From contig NZ_JAUZEE010000007.1 in the NCBI RefSeq assembly GCF_030705305.1, forward strand, positions 62,001-126,000: DNA of 64,000 bases, read 5' to 3'. Position numbers and translations under genes: made by a program. The notes under the pieces were generated by a model, which had not been told where the DNA came from, made no database searches, and was given only the letters and a program-made list of their open reading frames with translations. Shown here in pieces: positions 36,101-45,100 of the stretch (the stretch's first letter is position 1; each line of letters begins with the position of its first letter). Origin of the DNA: Leptothrix discophora (GTDB lineage: Bacteria > Pseudomonadota > Gammaproteobacteria > Burkholderiales > Burkholderiaceae_C).

Positions 36101-36167
36101 CGCGCCAGCATACCGAGGCGGTCGGCCGAAGCGGTCCGGCGCGGCCGTTCACGGCGACAATCCGGCG

Positions 36168-37511
36168 GTGAATCCGACCCCCCTCTTCCTGCCTTGCGCC
36201 AACGGCGTCGAGGCCCTCCTGGCCGACGAAGTTCGCGCCATCCTGGCCCCCGTCGCGCCGCGCGCGCTCGAGACGATCAACGCCGGACGCGGCGGCGTCG
36301 GCCTGCTCGGCAGTGCCGCCACCGCGATGCGGCTGCACCTGCACAGCCGGCTGGCCCAGCGCGTGCTGTGGCAGATCGCCGCCGGCCCCTACCGCGACGA
36401 GCAGGACCTCTACGCGCTGGCCATGGGCGTGCGCTGGGGCGACTGGATCACGCCGAAGAACTCGATCCGCGTCGACACCACGGCGATCCGCTCGCCGCTG
36501 CAGAGCCTGCACTTCGCCTCGCTGCGCATCAAGGACGCCGTCTGCGACGCCCTGCGCGCCAGCCACGGCGCCCGGCCGGACGTCGACCCGCGCCATCCCG
36601 ACCTGAGCCTGGTGCTGCACCTGCACGAGGACCACGCCGCGCTCAGCATCGACCTGAGCGGCGAGGCCCTGTTCAAGCGCGGCTGGCGCGAGGCCAAGGG
36701 CGAGGCGCCGCTGAAGGAGACCCTGGCCGCCGCGATGCTGGCCGCCGCCGGCTGGCAGGGCCGCGAGGAAGACGGCGACCTGCTCGACCCCTGCTGCGGC
36801 GCCGGCACCATCGCCATCGAGGCGGCCCAGATCGCCTGCGGCATCGCCCCCGGCCTGCAACGCAGCTACGCCTTCGAGAAGCTGGCGCCCTTCCGGGCCG
36901 AGTCGCTGGCCTGGCAGCAGATGAAGGCCGAGGCCCGCGAGGCCGCGCACGCGCCGGCCGTGGCCATCCACGCCGGCGACGTCTCCTTCCGTATGACCGA
37001 CTTCGCCACCCGCAACGCCGAGCGGGCCGGCGTCGAGCGGGCGATCCAGTTCAAGACCGCCGACGCGCTGCAGCGCCCGGCGCCCGGACCGCGAGGCGTG
37101 CTGATCATGAACCCGCCCTATGGCGAGCGGATCGAGGCCAAGGGCAGCGGCTCCGGCGGTCGCCAGGAACGCGGCAGCGACCGCTGGCAGTCGACCGAAG
37201 CCTGGGAACGACCCGGCCAGCGCGACGACGCCGGTGCCCGTGAAGGCTTCGAGGGCGCCAGCAACGCCGCCACCTTCTTCTCGGCCCTGGCGGCGCACTG
37301 GAAGCGCCAGTACGGCGGCTGGACCGCCTGGGTCCTCAGCCCCGACGCCAAGCTCCCCAGCGCCATGCGCCTGAAGGAAAGCCGCCGCATCCCGATGTGG
37401 AACGGCCCGATCGAGTGCCGGCTGTTCCGCTTCGACCTGGTCTCCGGCTCGATGCGCGAGAGCAAGCCGGTGGCCGGGCTGGGTGAGGCGGAGGCGGGGC
37501 TCCAGGATTGA
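36168..37511 (+). CDS. THUMP-domain class I rRNA methyltransferase (RlmL-like)
   Basis: This is similar to the m2G-forming half of RlmKL (YcbY), which modifies G2445 of 23S rRNA. It has 447 residues. The THUMP region covers about 50-165. The methyltransferase core has motif I DPCCGAGTIAIEAA at 207-220 and motif IV MNPPYGERIEAKG near 313-325. A low-complexity insertion (about 326-365, GSGSGGRQERGSDRWQ...) follows motif IV. The start is a GTG at 36168; homology begins right there (NPTPLFLPCANGVEALLADEV). The RlmK half is absent, so the protein is a stand-alone RlmL. Confidence 0.85.
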   Translation: MNPTPLFLPCANGVEALLADEVRAILAPVAPRALETINAGRGGVGLLGSAATAMRLHLHSRLAQRVLWQIAAGPYRDEQDLYALAMGVRWGDWITPKNSIRVDTTAIRSPLQSLHFASLRIKDAVCDALRASHGARPDVDPRHPDLSLVLHLHEDHAALSIDLSGEALFKRGWREAKGEAPLKETLAAAMLAAAGWQGREEDGDLLDPCCGAGTIAIEAAQIACGIAPGLQRSYAFEKLAPFRAESLAWQQMKAEAREAAHAPAVAIHAGDVSFRMTDFATRNAERAGVERAIQFKTADALQRPAPGPRGVLIMNPPYGERIEAKGSGSGGRQERGSDRWQSTEAWERPGQRDDAGAREGFEGASNAATFFSALAAHWKRQYGGWTAWVLSPDAKLPSAMRLKESRRIPMWNGPIECRLFRFDLVSGSMRESKPVAGLGEAEAGLQD

Positions 37512-37546
37512 GGGCTTGCGTCACTCGCCGAAGGGCTCCGCCCAAT

Positions 37547-37557
37547 CTCAAATTGAG
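37547..37557. promoter_or_regulatory. Candidate HigA operator
   Basis: CTCAA-A-TTGAG is a palindrome 20 bp before the toxin start codon. Autoregulated HigBA operons carry operators of this kind at the promoter. Confidence 0.4.
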
Positions 37558-37576
37558 GTAGGCTTCCTGGGTGGCG

Positions 37577-37861
37577 ATGAAGCTCATCTCGAACAAGGCC
37601 CTGCGTGACTTTGCGCGGCTGCACGTCGATGCCGAGACGTCGCTGCAGGCCTGGCGAAGGCTGATCGAGCACGGGAGCTACGGCAACTTCGCCGAGCTCC
37701 GCGCCACGTTCGCCACCGTGGACAAGGTAGGCGATCGCTACGTGTTCAACATGGGTGGCAACAAGTACCGCCTGATTGCAGCCATCGCCTTCAAGCCCGG
37801 ATGGGTATGGGTCAAGGCTGTGCTGACCCATGCCGAGTACGACCGAGGAGCCTGGAAATGA
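37577..37861 (+). CDS. higB: HigB-family toxin
   Basis: HigB toxins are mRNA interferases of the RelE superfamily that act on translating ribosomes. The 94-residue protein begins MKLISNKALRDFARLHVDAETSLQAWRRLIEHGSYGNFAELRATFATVDKVGDRYVFNMGGNKYRLIAAIAF, which matches the HigB/GP49 group (usual length about 95). The ATG at 37577 with a G-rich leader is favoured over the GTG at 37571. The toxin gene precedes the antitoxin gene, as usual for higBA, and overlaps it as ATGA. Confidence 0.88.
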   Translation: MKLISNKALRDFARLHVDAETSLQAWRRLIEHGSYGNFAELRATFATVDKVGDRYVFNMGGNKYRLIAAIAFKPGWVWVKAVLTHAEYDRGAWK

Positions 37862-38268
37862 ACGTTCAAGACATTTCGTCGCACTGGGTGGCACTTCACG
37901 AGGCGCTCGGCGTCGGCGCGCCGCTGGCCGACGAGTCGGCCTACCTGGCCTTGCTCGCGCAGGTGGACGACATGGTCGAGGCCACCGGCGGCCAGGAGGA
38001 GGATCCGCTGTGGGGCCTGATCGGCGTGGCGGGCGATCGCCTGCGCGAGTACGAGGCCCGACACCATCCCTGGCCCGACACGAGCACGCCGGCCGAGGTG
38101 CTGGCCAGCCTGATGCAGGAACACGGCCTGACCCAGGCCCAGCTTCCGGAAATCGGCTCCCAGGGCGTGGTCAGCGAGGTACTGTCCGGCAAGCGCATGC
38201 TGAACCTGCGCCAGGTCCGTGCGCTGGCGAAACGGTTCAGCGTGCCCATGGAAGTGTTCGCGAACTGA
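37858..38268 (+). CDS. higA: HigA-family antitoxin
   Basis: This is the antitoxin and transcriptional autorepressor of the HigBA pair, 136 residues. The Xre-type HTH is C-terminal, PAEVLASLMQEHGLTQAQLPEIGSQGVVSEVLSGKRMLNLRQVRALAKRFSVPMEVF. The N-terminal half, about 75 residues, has the acidic helices typical of the group that also includes MqsA-like and HigA antitoxins. The ATG overlaps the toxin stop codon. Confidence 0.85.
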   Translation: MNVQDISSHWVALHEALGVGAPLADESAYLALLAQVDDMVEATGGQEEDPLWGLIGVAGDRLREYEARHHPWPDTSTPAEVLASLMQEHGLTQAQLPEIGSQGVVSEVLSGKRMLNLRQVRALAKRFSVPMEVFAN

Positions 38269-38326
38269 ACCAACGCTCCTGCGGATCGGCTGGCGCGCCA
38301 TGGGGCGGTGAAACCACGTCCCGTGT

Positions 38327-39781
38327 TCACCCACCGAGCAAGCGCCGCGCGATCGCGCCGACCTCGCGCAGCGCGGCCTGCTGGGTCTCGTCCCAGCGGC
38401 CGCCGAAGCCCAGGCGGATGCAGTGGCGGAAGCGGTCGGTGGCGCTGAACATGGTGCCGGGGGCGATGCAGATGCGCCGTTCCAGGCAGGCCTGCGACAG
38501 CACCATCGAGTCCAGCCCGCCCGGCAACTCGACCCACAGGATGAAGCCGCCCGCCGGGTCGGTCACGCGCGTGCCTTTCGGGAAGCTCTCGGCGATCAGG
38601 TGGCGTGCCGCGTCCATGCGGGCGGCGACGGTCGCGCGCATCTGCCGGAAGGCCGACTCCTGGCCCGGCTGCGTCAGCACGTCGGCCATGGCGTGTTCCA
38701 GCAGCTCGGTATGGGCGCCCGACTGGACCGCCTTCAGGCGCTGCACCTCGGTCGACCAGCGGCCGGCCTCCAGCCAGCCCAGCCGCAGCCCCGGCGCGAC
38801 GGTCTTGGAGAACGAACCGCAGATCATCACGTGGCCGCTGCTGTCGAAGGCCTTGACCGCGCGGCGCTTGTCCTCCTGCTCGGCCAGGTCGTTGTAGATC
38901 ACGTCCTCGACCAGCGGGATGCCCTGCTGCCCGCACATCTGCGCCAGCCGGCGGCGGTCGGCCAGCGTCATGCTCGAGCCCAGCGGGTTGCTCAGGGTCG
39001 GCACCGCCAGCACGGCCTTGACCGGCTGCGTGTCGAAGGCGAGCTGCAGCGCGTCCAGCGACAAGCCGGTGCGCGGATGGGTCGGGATCTCGAGCGCGCG
39101 CAGGTGCAGGCTTTCGAGGATTTCCAGGAAGCTGAAGTGGGTCGGCGACTCCAGCGCGACCACGTCGCCCGGCCGGGTCACCGCCCGCAGGCACAGGCTG
39201 ATCGACTCCAGGCAGCTGTTGGTGACGACCAGCTGGTGCGGCTCCAGCTGGCAGCCCATGCGCAGGGCATGGCGGGCGATGGCACGGCGCAGGTCAAGGT
39301 GGCCTGGGCCGACCGGGTAGGTGCACAGCGACGCCCGGTGGCGCTGCGCCGCGCGGCTGACGGCGCGCCGGATGCGCTCCTGCTGGAACAGGTCGGCCGA
39401 CGGGCAGACCGCGCCGAAGGAGATGTGGTCCGGCGACATCGCGAGCTTGAGCACCTGCTCGGCCAGCGAGCTGACGTCGACCGCCAGCGAGGACGCCGGT
39501 GGCGCCGACGGCTCCGGCTCCGGCAGGCGGGCCGGCCGCGCGGCGACGAAATAGCCCGAGCGCGGCCGCGCCTCGATCAGCCGCGCGTCCTCCAGCGCCC
39601 GGTAGGCCTGCACGGCGGTCGACGGCGAGACGCCCTGCTGGCGCGCCAGCTCGCGCACCGACGGGATGCGCGCGCCGCGCGCCAGCGTGCCGGAGCGGAT
39701 CGAACGCGCCAGGCGCTCGGCGATCTGCAGGTACAGCGTGTCGGACGTGGAGCGGCTCAGGTCGTCGGTGGCGGTGGTCAT
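38327..39781 (-). CDS. MocR-type GntR/aminotransferase regulator
   Basis: This 484-residue fusion protein has an N-terminal GntR winged HTH (residues 10-85, RSIRSGTLARGARIPSVRELARQQGVSPSTAVQAYRALEDARLIEARPRSGYFV). The rest is a type I aminotransferase fold, with the PLP-binding lysine in SFSKTVAPGLRLGW near 326. MocR regulators sense PLP or amino compounds. It is divergent from the DUF2917 gene across 143 bp with an inverted repeat. Proteins of this sequence type (PdxR/YdcR-like) often control neighbouring genes. The start is the ATG at 39781. Confidence 0.92.
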   Translation of the reverse strand: MTTATDDLSRSTSDTLYLQIAERLARSIRSGTLARGARIPSVRELARQQGVSPSTAVQAYRALEDARLIEARPRSGYFVAARPARLPEPEPSAPPASSLAVDVSSLAEQVLKLAMSPDHISFGAVCPSADLFQQERIRRAVSRAAQRHRASLCTYPVGPGHLDLRRAIARHALRMGCQLEPHQLVVTNSCLESISLCLRAVTRPGDVVALESPTHFSFLEILESLHLRALEIPTHPRTGLSLDALQLAFDTQPVKAVLAVPTLSNPLGSSMTLADRRRLAQMCGQQGIPLVEDVIYNDLAEQEDKRRAVKAFDSSGHVMICGSFSKTVAPGLRLGWLEAGRWSTEVQRLKAVQSGAHTELLEHAMADVLTQPGQESAFRQMRATVAARMDAARHLIAESFPKGTRVTDPAGGFILWVELPGGLDSMVLSQACLERRICIAPGTMFSATDRFRHCIRLGFGGRWDETQQAALREVGAIARRLLGG

Positions 39782-39817
39782 CGCTCGATTCTGTGCGGGT
39801 CGATCTGCGCCAGACCC

Positions 39818-39871
39818 GTACAGATGGCACCCGATCCGACCGACACAGGCCGCCGTTCCAGCCACCTGTAC
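39818..39871. promoter_or_regulatory. Inverted repeat between MocR and DUF2917 genes
   Basis: GTACAGATGG (39818-39827) and CCACCTGTAC (39862-39871) match as an inverted repeat at nine of ten bases. The 34-bp spacer gives about four helical turns between arm centres (44 bp), a geometry compatible with a dimeric MocR protein bridging two half-sites. Confidence 0.45.
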
Positions 39872-39924
39872 CGACCCGGACGACCACGGCCTGTGGCGGG
39901 TCGGGTGCACAGACGGCGGCCACG

Positions 39925-40203
39925 ATGGCCGCCATGGACACCCACCTCGCGTCGCCCTCGCCGGTCTCGACCCCGGCCCCCGCCCGTCCAGCCCTGTCGC
40001 TGGCCCCCGGCGCCCTGCACCGCCGCGAGATCGCCGCTGGCGCGACGCTGGCGGTGCTCGCCGGGCGGCTCTGGGTCACGCTGGACGGCGACCCGGACGA
40101 CCACTTCATCGCCGTCGGCCAGCGCTGGACCGCGTCGCATGCCGGGCGCTGCGTCATCCAGGGCGACGGCGCCGGGGCGAGCGCGTGGCGCTGGCTGGCC
40201 TGA
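39925..40203 (+). CDS. DUF2917 protein
   Basis: This 92-residue protein has a Pro/Ala-rich N-terminus and a compact beta-rich core with the DUF2917 pattern LSLAPGALHRREIAAGATLAVLAGRLWVTLDGDPDDHFIAVGQRW. The cupin-like core suggests a small binding domain, but no function is established. It is transcribed away from the MocR regulator and may be its target. Two ATGs in frame (39925, 39934) are possible starts. Confidence 0.72.
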   Translation: MAAMDTHLASPSPVSTPAPARPALSLAPGALHRREIAAGATLAVLAGRLWVTLDGDPDDHFIAVGQRWTASHAGRCVIQGDGAGASAWRWLA

Positions 40204-40270
40204 GCGGCATGCGGCGCGCGCCGTGCTGCGCCGACAATCGCGGGCTTCCACAGCCCCACCCCGCACGCCC

Positions 40271-40999
40271 GTGAAACTCGCCCAACTGCTCTTTTCCCAA
40301 GGCTTCGGCCCGCGCCGCACCTGCGAGGGCCTGATCTGCTCGGGCGAGGTCCGCATCGGCGGCGTCGTCATCGACGACCCCTTCCACGAGATCGACCCGG
40401 TCGGTCTCGCATTCACCGTCGAGGACCAGGACTGGACCTACCAGGAGAAGGCGCTGCTGGTCATGAACAAGCCGGCCGGCTACGAGTGCTCGCAGAAGCC
40501 CAAGCACCATCCCAGCGTCTACGGCCTGTTGCCGGCTCCGCTGCGGCGGCGCGACGTGCAGAGCATCGGCCGGCTGGACGAGGACACCACCGGCCTGCTG
40601 CTGTTCACCGACGACGGCGGCCTGATCCACCGCTGGACCTCGCCCAAGCACCACCTGCCCAAGGTCTACGAGATCGGCTGCAAGCACCCGCTGACCGAAC
40701 GCGCCATCGCCGACCTGCTGCATGGCGTCGTGCTGCATGACGACCCGCTGCCGGTGGCAGCGGCCGCCGCCGAGGCGACCGGGCCGTTCGAGCATGCGCA
40801 GCACGGCACGCTGCACGGGCTGCGCCTGACGCTGACCGAAGGCAAGTACCACCAGGTCAAGCGCATGGTCGCGGCGGTGGAAAACCGGGTCGAGACCCTG
40901 CACCGCAGCACCTTCGGCGCCTTCGTGCTGCCGGCCGACCTCGCACCCGGTCAATGGCGCTGGATCGCCAGCCCGACCGAGGTGCAGCCGGCGCGCTGA
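40271..40999 (+). CDS. RsuA-family pseudouridine synthase
   Basis: This is a 16S/23S rRNA pseudouridine synthase of the RsuA family, probably RsuA (16S position 516). It has 242 residues: an S4 RNA-binding domain at 1-45 (MKLAQLLFSQGFGPRRTCEGLICSGEVRIGG) and the catalytic domain with GRLDEDTTGLLLFTDDG near 100-116, whose first Asp is the nucleophile. The block LTLTEGKYHQVKRMVAAVENRVETLHR is typical of RsuA. The start is the GTG at 40271, where homology begins. Confidence 0.88.
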   Translation: MKLAQLLFSQGFGPRRTCEGLICSGEVRIGGVVIDDPFHEIDPVGLAFTVEDQDWTYQEKALLVMNKPAGYECSQKPKHHPSVYGLLPAPLRRRDVQSIGRLDEDTTGLLLFTDDGGLIHRWTSPKHHLPKVYEIGCKHPLTERAIADLLHGVVLHDDPLPVAAAAAEATGPFEHAQHGTLHGLRLTLTEGKYHQVKRMVAAVENRVETLHRSTFGAFVLPADLAPGQWRWIASPTEVQPAR

Positions 41000-41020
41000 C
41001 CGGCGCCCGGCAGCGACGTG

Positions 41021-41443
41021 TCAGTTCGACACGATTGCTTGCCGGCCTTGCAGCTTGCCGACGTCGGCGAGCGCGGCTCTTTCCGTCGCCAGGGTGGTCG
41101 CCAGGTCCGGATCGCCGCCCAGGTCCAGGCCAACCAGGTCGACCTGCTGGCCACGGCTGCGGACCAGCTCAAGCACCATCTCGCGCACCTCCGGCGACAG
41201 CTCGGGCCAGAGCGCCTGGGCGTCGGCGACGAACTGTTCCAGGCGTGCATCCCGCGCCGGGGCCGGTGCCACCGCCGGGCGGGCCATGCGCTCGATGCGG
41301 CTGGCCGCAGCGGGCCGCGCCGCCGGGCTGGCCAGCACGGCGCTGGCCGCCAGCATGCCGAGGGTGCCGAGCACGCCCCAGGCCACCATCAACTTGTCGA
41401 GACGACCCTGGCGGTCGCCGTTCCGGTTCTTGCTGCTGCTCAT
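41021..41443 (-). CDS. Membrane-anchored protein of unknown function
   Basis: This 140-residue protein has a charged N-terminus, one membrane segment near 17-38 (LMVAWGVLGTLGMLAASAVLA), an Ala/Pro-rich linker and a C-terminal helical region (RLEQFVADAQALWPELSPEVREMVLELVRSRGQQV). The topology is probably N-in with a periplasmic C-terminus. The ATG at 41443 has GGAG 8 nt upstream and is preferred to a GTG at 41464. No family was recognised. It lies beside, and on the same strand as, the Roadblock/LC7 gene. Confidence 0.62.
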   Translation of the reverse strand: MSSSKNRNGDRQGRLDKLMVAWGVLGTLGMLAASAVLASPAARPAAASRIERMARPAVAPAPARDARLEQFVADAQALWPELSPEVREMVLELVRSRGQQVDLVGLDLGGDPDLATTLATERAALADVGKLQGRQAIVSN

Positions 41444-41539
41444 CACGGTCACTCCATCCCGCACGACTGCCGGGCTGGAACGCAGTCTGCGGGCCAGCCT
41501 CGGCGGCTGGGTTGCAGGCTGTGACAGACGTGACGGCGA

Positions 41540-41905
41540 TCAGAGCTTCTTGATCGACTGGTCGAGCTTCTTCATCTCCATGCGGGCCAGCGCCAGGTTG
41601 CCGTGGCGGCGGTCGATCGACAGGTAGATGAAGACCTCGCGGTTGATGCCCACCGGGCGGATCAGGTGGTACTGCTCGGTCAGGCTGATGAGGATGTCCT
41701 CGATCGCCTGGTCGCCGAGTCCGACCGCCTTCATCGCCTTGAGCTTGGCCTGGACAACCTGGGTGTTGGCGGCCGAGGCGGCCTCGATGTCGAAGCTGCC
41801 GTTGCTGGTCGCCTCGATCATCATGCCGCTGGTGGAGTCGACGATCGCGGCGGCGATGAAGCCTTCCAGGTCGCGCAGGGGCTGGATGGTGCGGGAATTG
41901 GTCAT
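41540..41905 (-). CDS. Roadblock/LC7-domain protein (MglB-like)
   Basis: This 121-residue single-domain protein follows the Roadblock/LC7 fold: DLEGFIAAAIVDSTSGMMIEATSNGSFDIEAASAANTQVVQAKLKAMKAVG, then VFIYLSIDRRHGNLALARMEMKKLDQSI. Such proteins regulate small GTPases (MglB acts on MglA) or act as dimeric scaffolds. No MglA-like GTPase gene is in the window. The frame is open for 54 more codons upstream, but the ATG at 41905 is where the domain begins. It lies between the small membrane protein and uvrA on the same strand. Confidence 0.72.
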   Translation of the reverse strand: MTNSRTIQPLRDLEGFIAAAIVDSTSGMMIEATSNGSFDIEAASAANTQVVQAKLKAMKAVGLGDQAIEDILISLTEQYHLIRPVGINREVFIYLSIDRRHGNLALARMEMKKLDQSIKKL

Positions 41906-42136
41906 GTCGTTTCTGCCTGAAAAGTGGGGGATCGGAGGGTGGGTGGTTGCCCCGACCGATGCCGGCATCACGTCAGGGTTGAACCCATCGTAGGCAGCAA
42001 ACGATTTCGGAAATTGACATTTGTCCAGTTTCGGACCCCGGAAACGTGCGATCCGACCCTCCGGCACCCCGCCTGAACACGGGGGCCGGATGGGGCGGGA
42101 GGGGGCCGGACGGCGTGCCAGGCCCGATTCGTCCGG

Positions 42137-45100
42137 TCAGCGCGCCAGCACCGGCTTTAGCGCCGCGCCGGTGTGCGTGCGGCTGCGCACCACCTGCTCG
42201 GGTGAGCCGGCCATCACGACCTGGCCGCCGCCGGTGCCGCCTTCGGGGCCCAGGTCGATGACCCAGTCGGCCTCGGCGATGACGTCGAGGTCGTGCTCGA
42301 TCACCACCACGCTGTGGCCCGCGTCGACCAGGCGGTGCAGCACCCGGATCAGCTTCTCGACGTCGGCCATGTGCAGGCCCACGGTCGGTTCGTCCAGGAC
42401 GTAGAGCGTGTGCGGCGCGCCGGGACCGCGACGCGGCGCGGCGCGCGGGGTCGGGCCGTCGGCCGGCCCGGGCGGCAGCGGCAGCTCGTCGCGGACCTTG
42501 CTGAGTTCGGTCACCAGCTTGATGCGCTGGGCCTCGCCGCCGGACAGCGTCGGCGAGGGCTGGCCCAGCGTCAGGTAGCCCAGGCCGACGTCCTGCAGCA
42601 GCTTGAGCGGGTGGGCGATGCTGGGCATGCTGGCGAAGAACTCGACCGCCTCGTCGACCTCCATCTGCAGCACGTCGCCGATGCTCTTGCCGCGCCAGGT
42701 GACGGCCAGCGTCTCCGGGTTGAAGCGCGCGCCGTGGCAGAGGTCGCAGGGCACCTTGACGTCGGGCAGGAAGGCCATCTCGATGGTCCGCATGCCCTGC
42801 CCCTCGCAGCCGGGGCAGCGGCCGTTGCCGGTGTTGAAGCTGAATCGGTTGGCGGCGTAGCCGCGCGCCTTGGCCTCCAGCGTCTCGGTGTAGAGCTTGC
42901 GGATCGTGTCCCAGAAGCCGATGTAGGTCGCCGGACAGCTGCGCGGGGTCTTGCCGATCGGGGTCTGGTCGACCTCCAGCACGCGCTCGACGTTGCTCCA
43001 GCCCTCGACGGCGTCGCAGCCGGTCCAGGCGACCTTGGGCAACGGCGCCTCGGCGGCCTTGCGCCCGGTGCCGCGGGCGCTGACCGCCGCCTGCACGTTG
43101 GCCAGCAGGACGTCGCGCGCCAGCGTGCTCTTGCCGGAGCCGGACACGCCGGTCACGGCCACCAGCCGGGCCAGCGGCACCTCGGCATCGACGCTGCGCA
43201 GGTTGTGCAGCTTCGCGCCGCGCAGCTTGAGCACCGGCGTGTCGGCATCGATCGGGCGACGCGGCTTGAGCGGGTGACGCAGCGGCGCGTTCAGGTAGCG
43301 CCCGGTGATGGAGTCCGGATTGGCCTTGAGCTGCTCGGCCGTGCCCTCGGCCATGATGCGGCCGCCGCGCTTGCCGGCGCCCGGGCCGATGTCGATGATG
43401 TGGTCGGCCCGCCGGATGGTGTCCTCGTCGTGCTCGACCACCACCAGCGTGTTGCCGGAGGCGCCGAGCTTGTGCAGCGCATCCAGCAGGACCTGGTTGT
43501 CGCGCGGGTGCAGGCCGATGGTCGGCTCGTCCAGCACGTAGCAGACGCCCTGCAGGTTGCTGCCGAGCTGGGCGGCCAGGCGGATGCGCTGGGCCTCGCC
43601 GCCGGACAGCGTCGGTGCGGCGCGGTCCAGCGTCAGGTAGCCCAGGCCGACCTCGTCGAGGAAGCTCAGGCGCGACCTGATCTCGCTGACCACGTCGCGG
43701 GCGATCGCGGCCTCGCGGCCGTCGAGCTTCTGGCGCGTGATCCAGCGCGCCGCGTCGTTGACCGACAGCGCCGCCAGCGCCGCGATCGACTCGCCGCGGA
43801 AGCGCACCGCGCGCGAGACCGGGTTCAGCCGCGCGCCGGCGCAGGTCGTGCAGGGCCGGCCTTCGGCGCCCTCCTCCAGCTCGATCTCGGGTTCGGCGAA
43901 GGTGCGCTCGCGGCCCTTGTTGTCGTCGTCCTGCAGGCTGTCGTCGAGCGCCTTGCGCTGCTCGCGCGTCAGCGCCAGGCCGGTGCCGACGCAGTCGGGG
44001 CACCAGCCGTGCTTGCTGTTGTACGAGAACATGCGCGGGTCCAGCTCGGGGTAGCTGGTGCCGCACTGCGGGCAGGCGCGCTTGATCGAGAAGACCTTGG
44101 CCCGGCCGATGCGCCCGGAGGTGCCGGCCGCCATCGCGGTCTTCAGGCCCTTGAGCGGCGTCAGCAGGTGCAGCACGCCCTTGCCGTGTTCGAGCGCCTC
44201 GGCCAGCTTGGCGCGCAGCAGGGCCTCGTTCTCCGGCTCGACCACCAGGTCGGCGACCGGCAGCTCGATGGTGTGTTCCTTGTAGCGGTCCAGCTTGGTG
44301 CCCTTGGTGCCCCAACCGTCGGTCGGCAGGAACTCGCCATCGACCCGCAGGTGGGTGTAGCCCTTGCCCTTGGCCCACTTGGCCAGGTCGGTGTAGACGC
44401 CCTTGCGGTTGACCACCAGCGGCGCGAGCAGGCCGATGTGCTGGCCGCGGTACTCGCGCAGCATCTGCGCGGCGATCGATTCGGGCGTCTGCGGCTGCAC
44501 GGCGACCCAGGCCTCGGGCGCCTCGCCGGTCTTGTCGGCCGGGTCGGGCAGGACGTGGAAGTCGCTGCAGGCCGGGCAGTACTGCACGCCCAGCTTGACG
44601 TAGAGCAGGCGCAGGAAGTGCCAGACCTCGGTGGTCGTGGCGACCGTGCTCTTGCGCCCGCCGCGCGACAGGCGCTGCTCGATCGCGACGGTCGGCGGGA
44701 TGCCGTAGACCGCGTCGACGTCGGGCCGGCCGGCCGGCTGCACGATGCTGCGGGCGTAGGCGTTGAGGCTTTCGAGGTAGCGGCGTTGGCCCTCGTTGAA
44801 CAGGATGTCGAAGGCCAGCGTGCTCTTGCCCGAGCCCGACACGCCGGTGACGACGCTGAACTTGCCGCGCGGGATGTCGACGCTGATGCCCTTGAGGTTG
44901 TGCTCGCGGGCGTTGACGATCTGGATCGCCTGGTCGCGCCGCGCCTTCAGCAGGGTCTGCAGCGGACGGCCCTCGGCATCCTGGGCGTCCTCGGTCGAGG
45001 CGTAGGTGGCCGCCTTCTCGGCGACGCGCACGCCGCCGTGGCCCAGCATCTCCTCGTACTCGCGCAGCGCCTGGCCGGTGTGGCTGGTGGCGTGGCCGCG

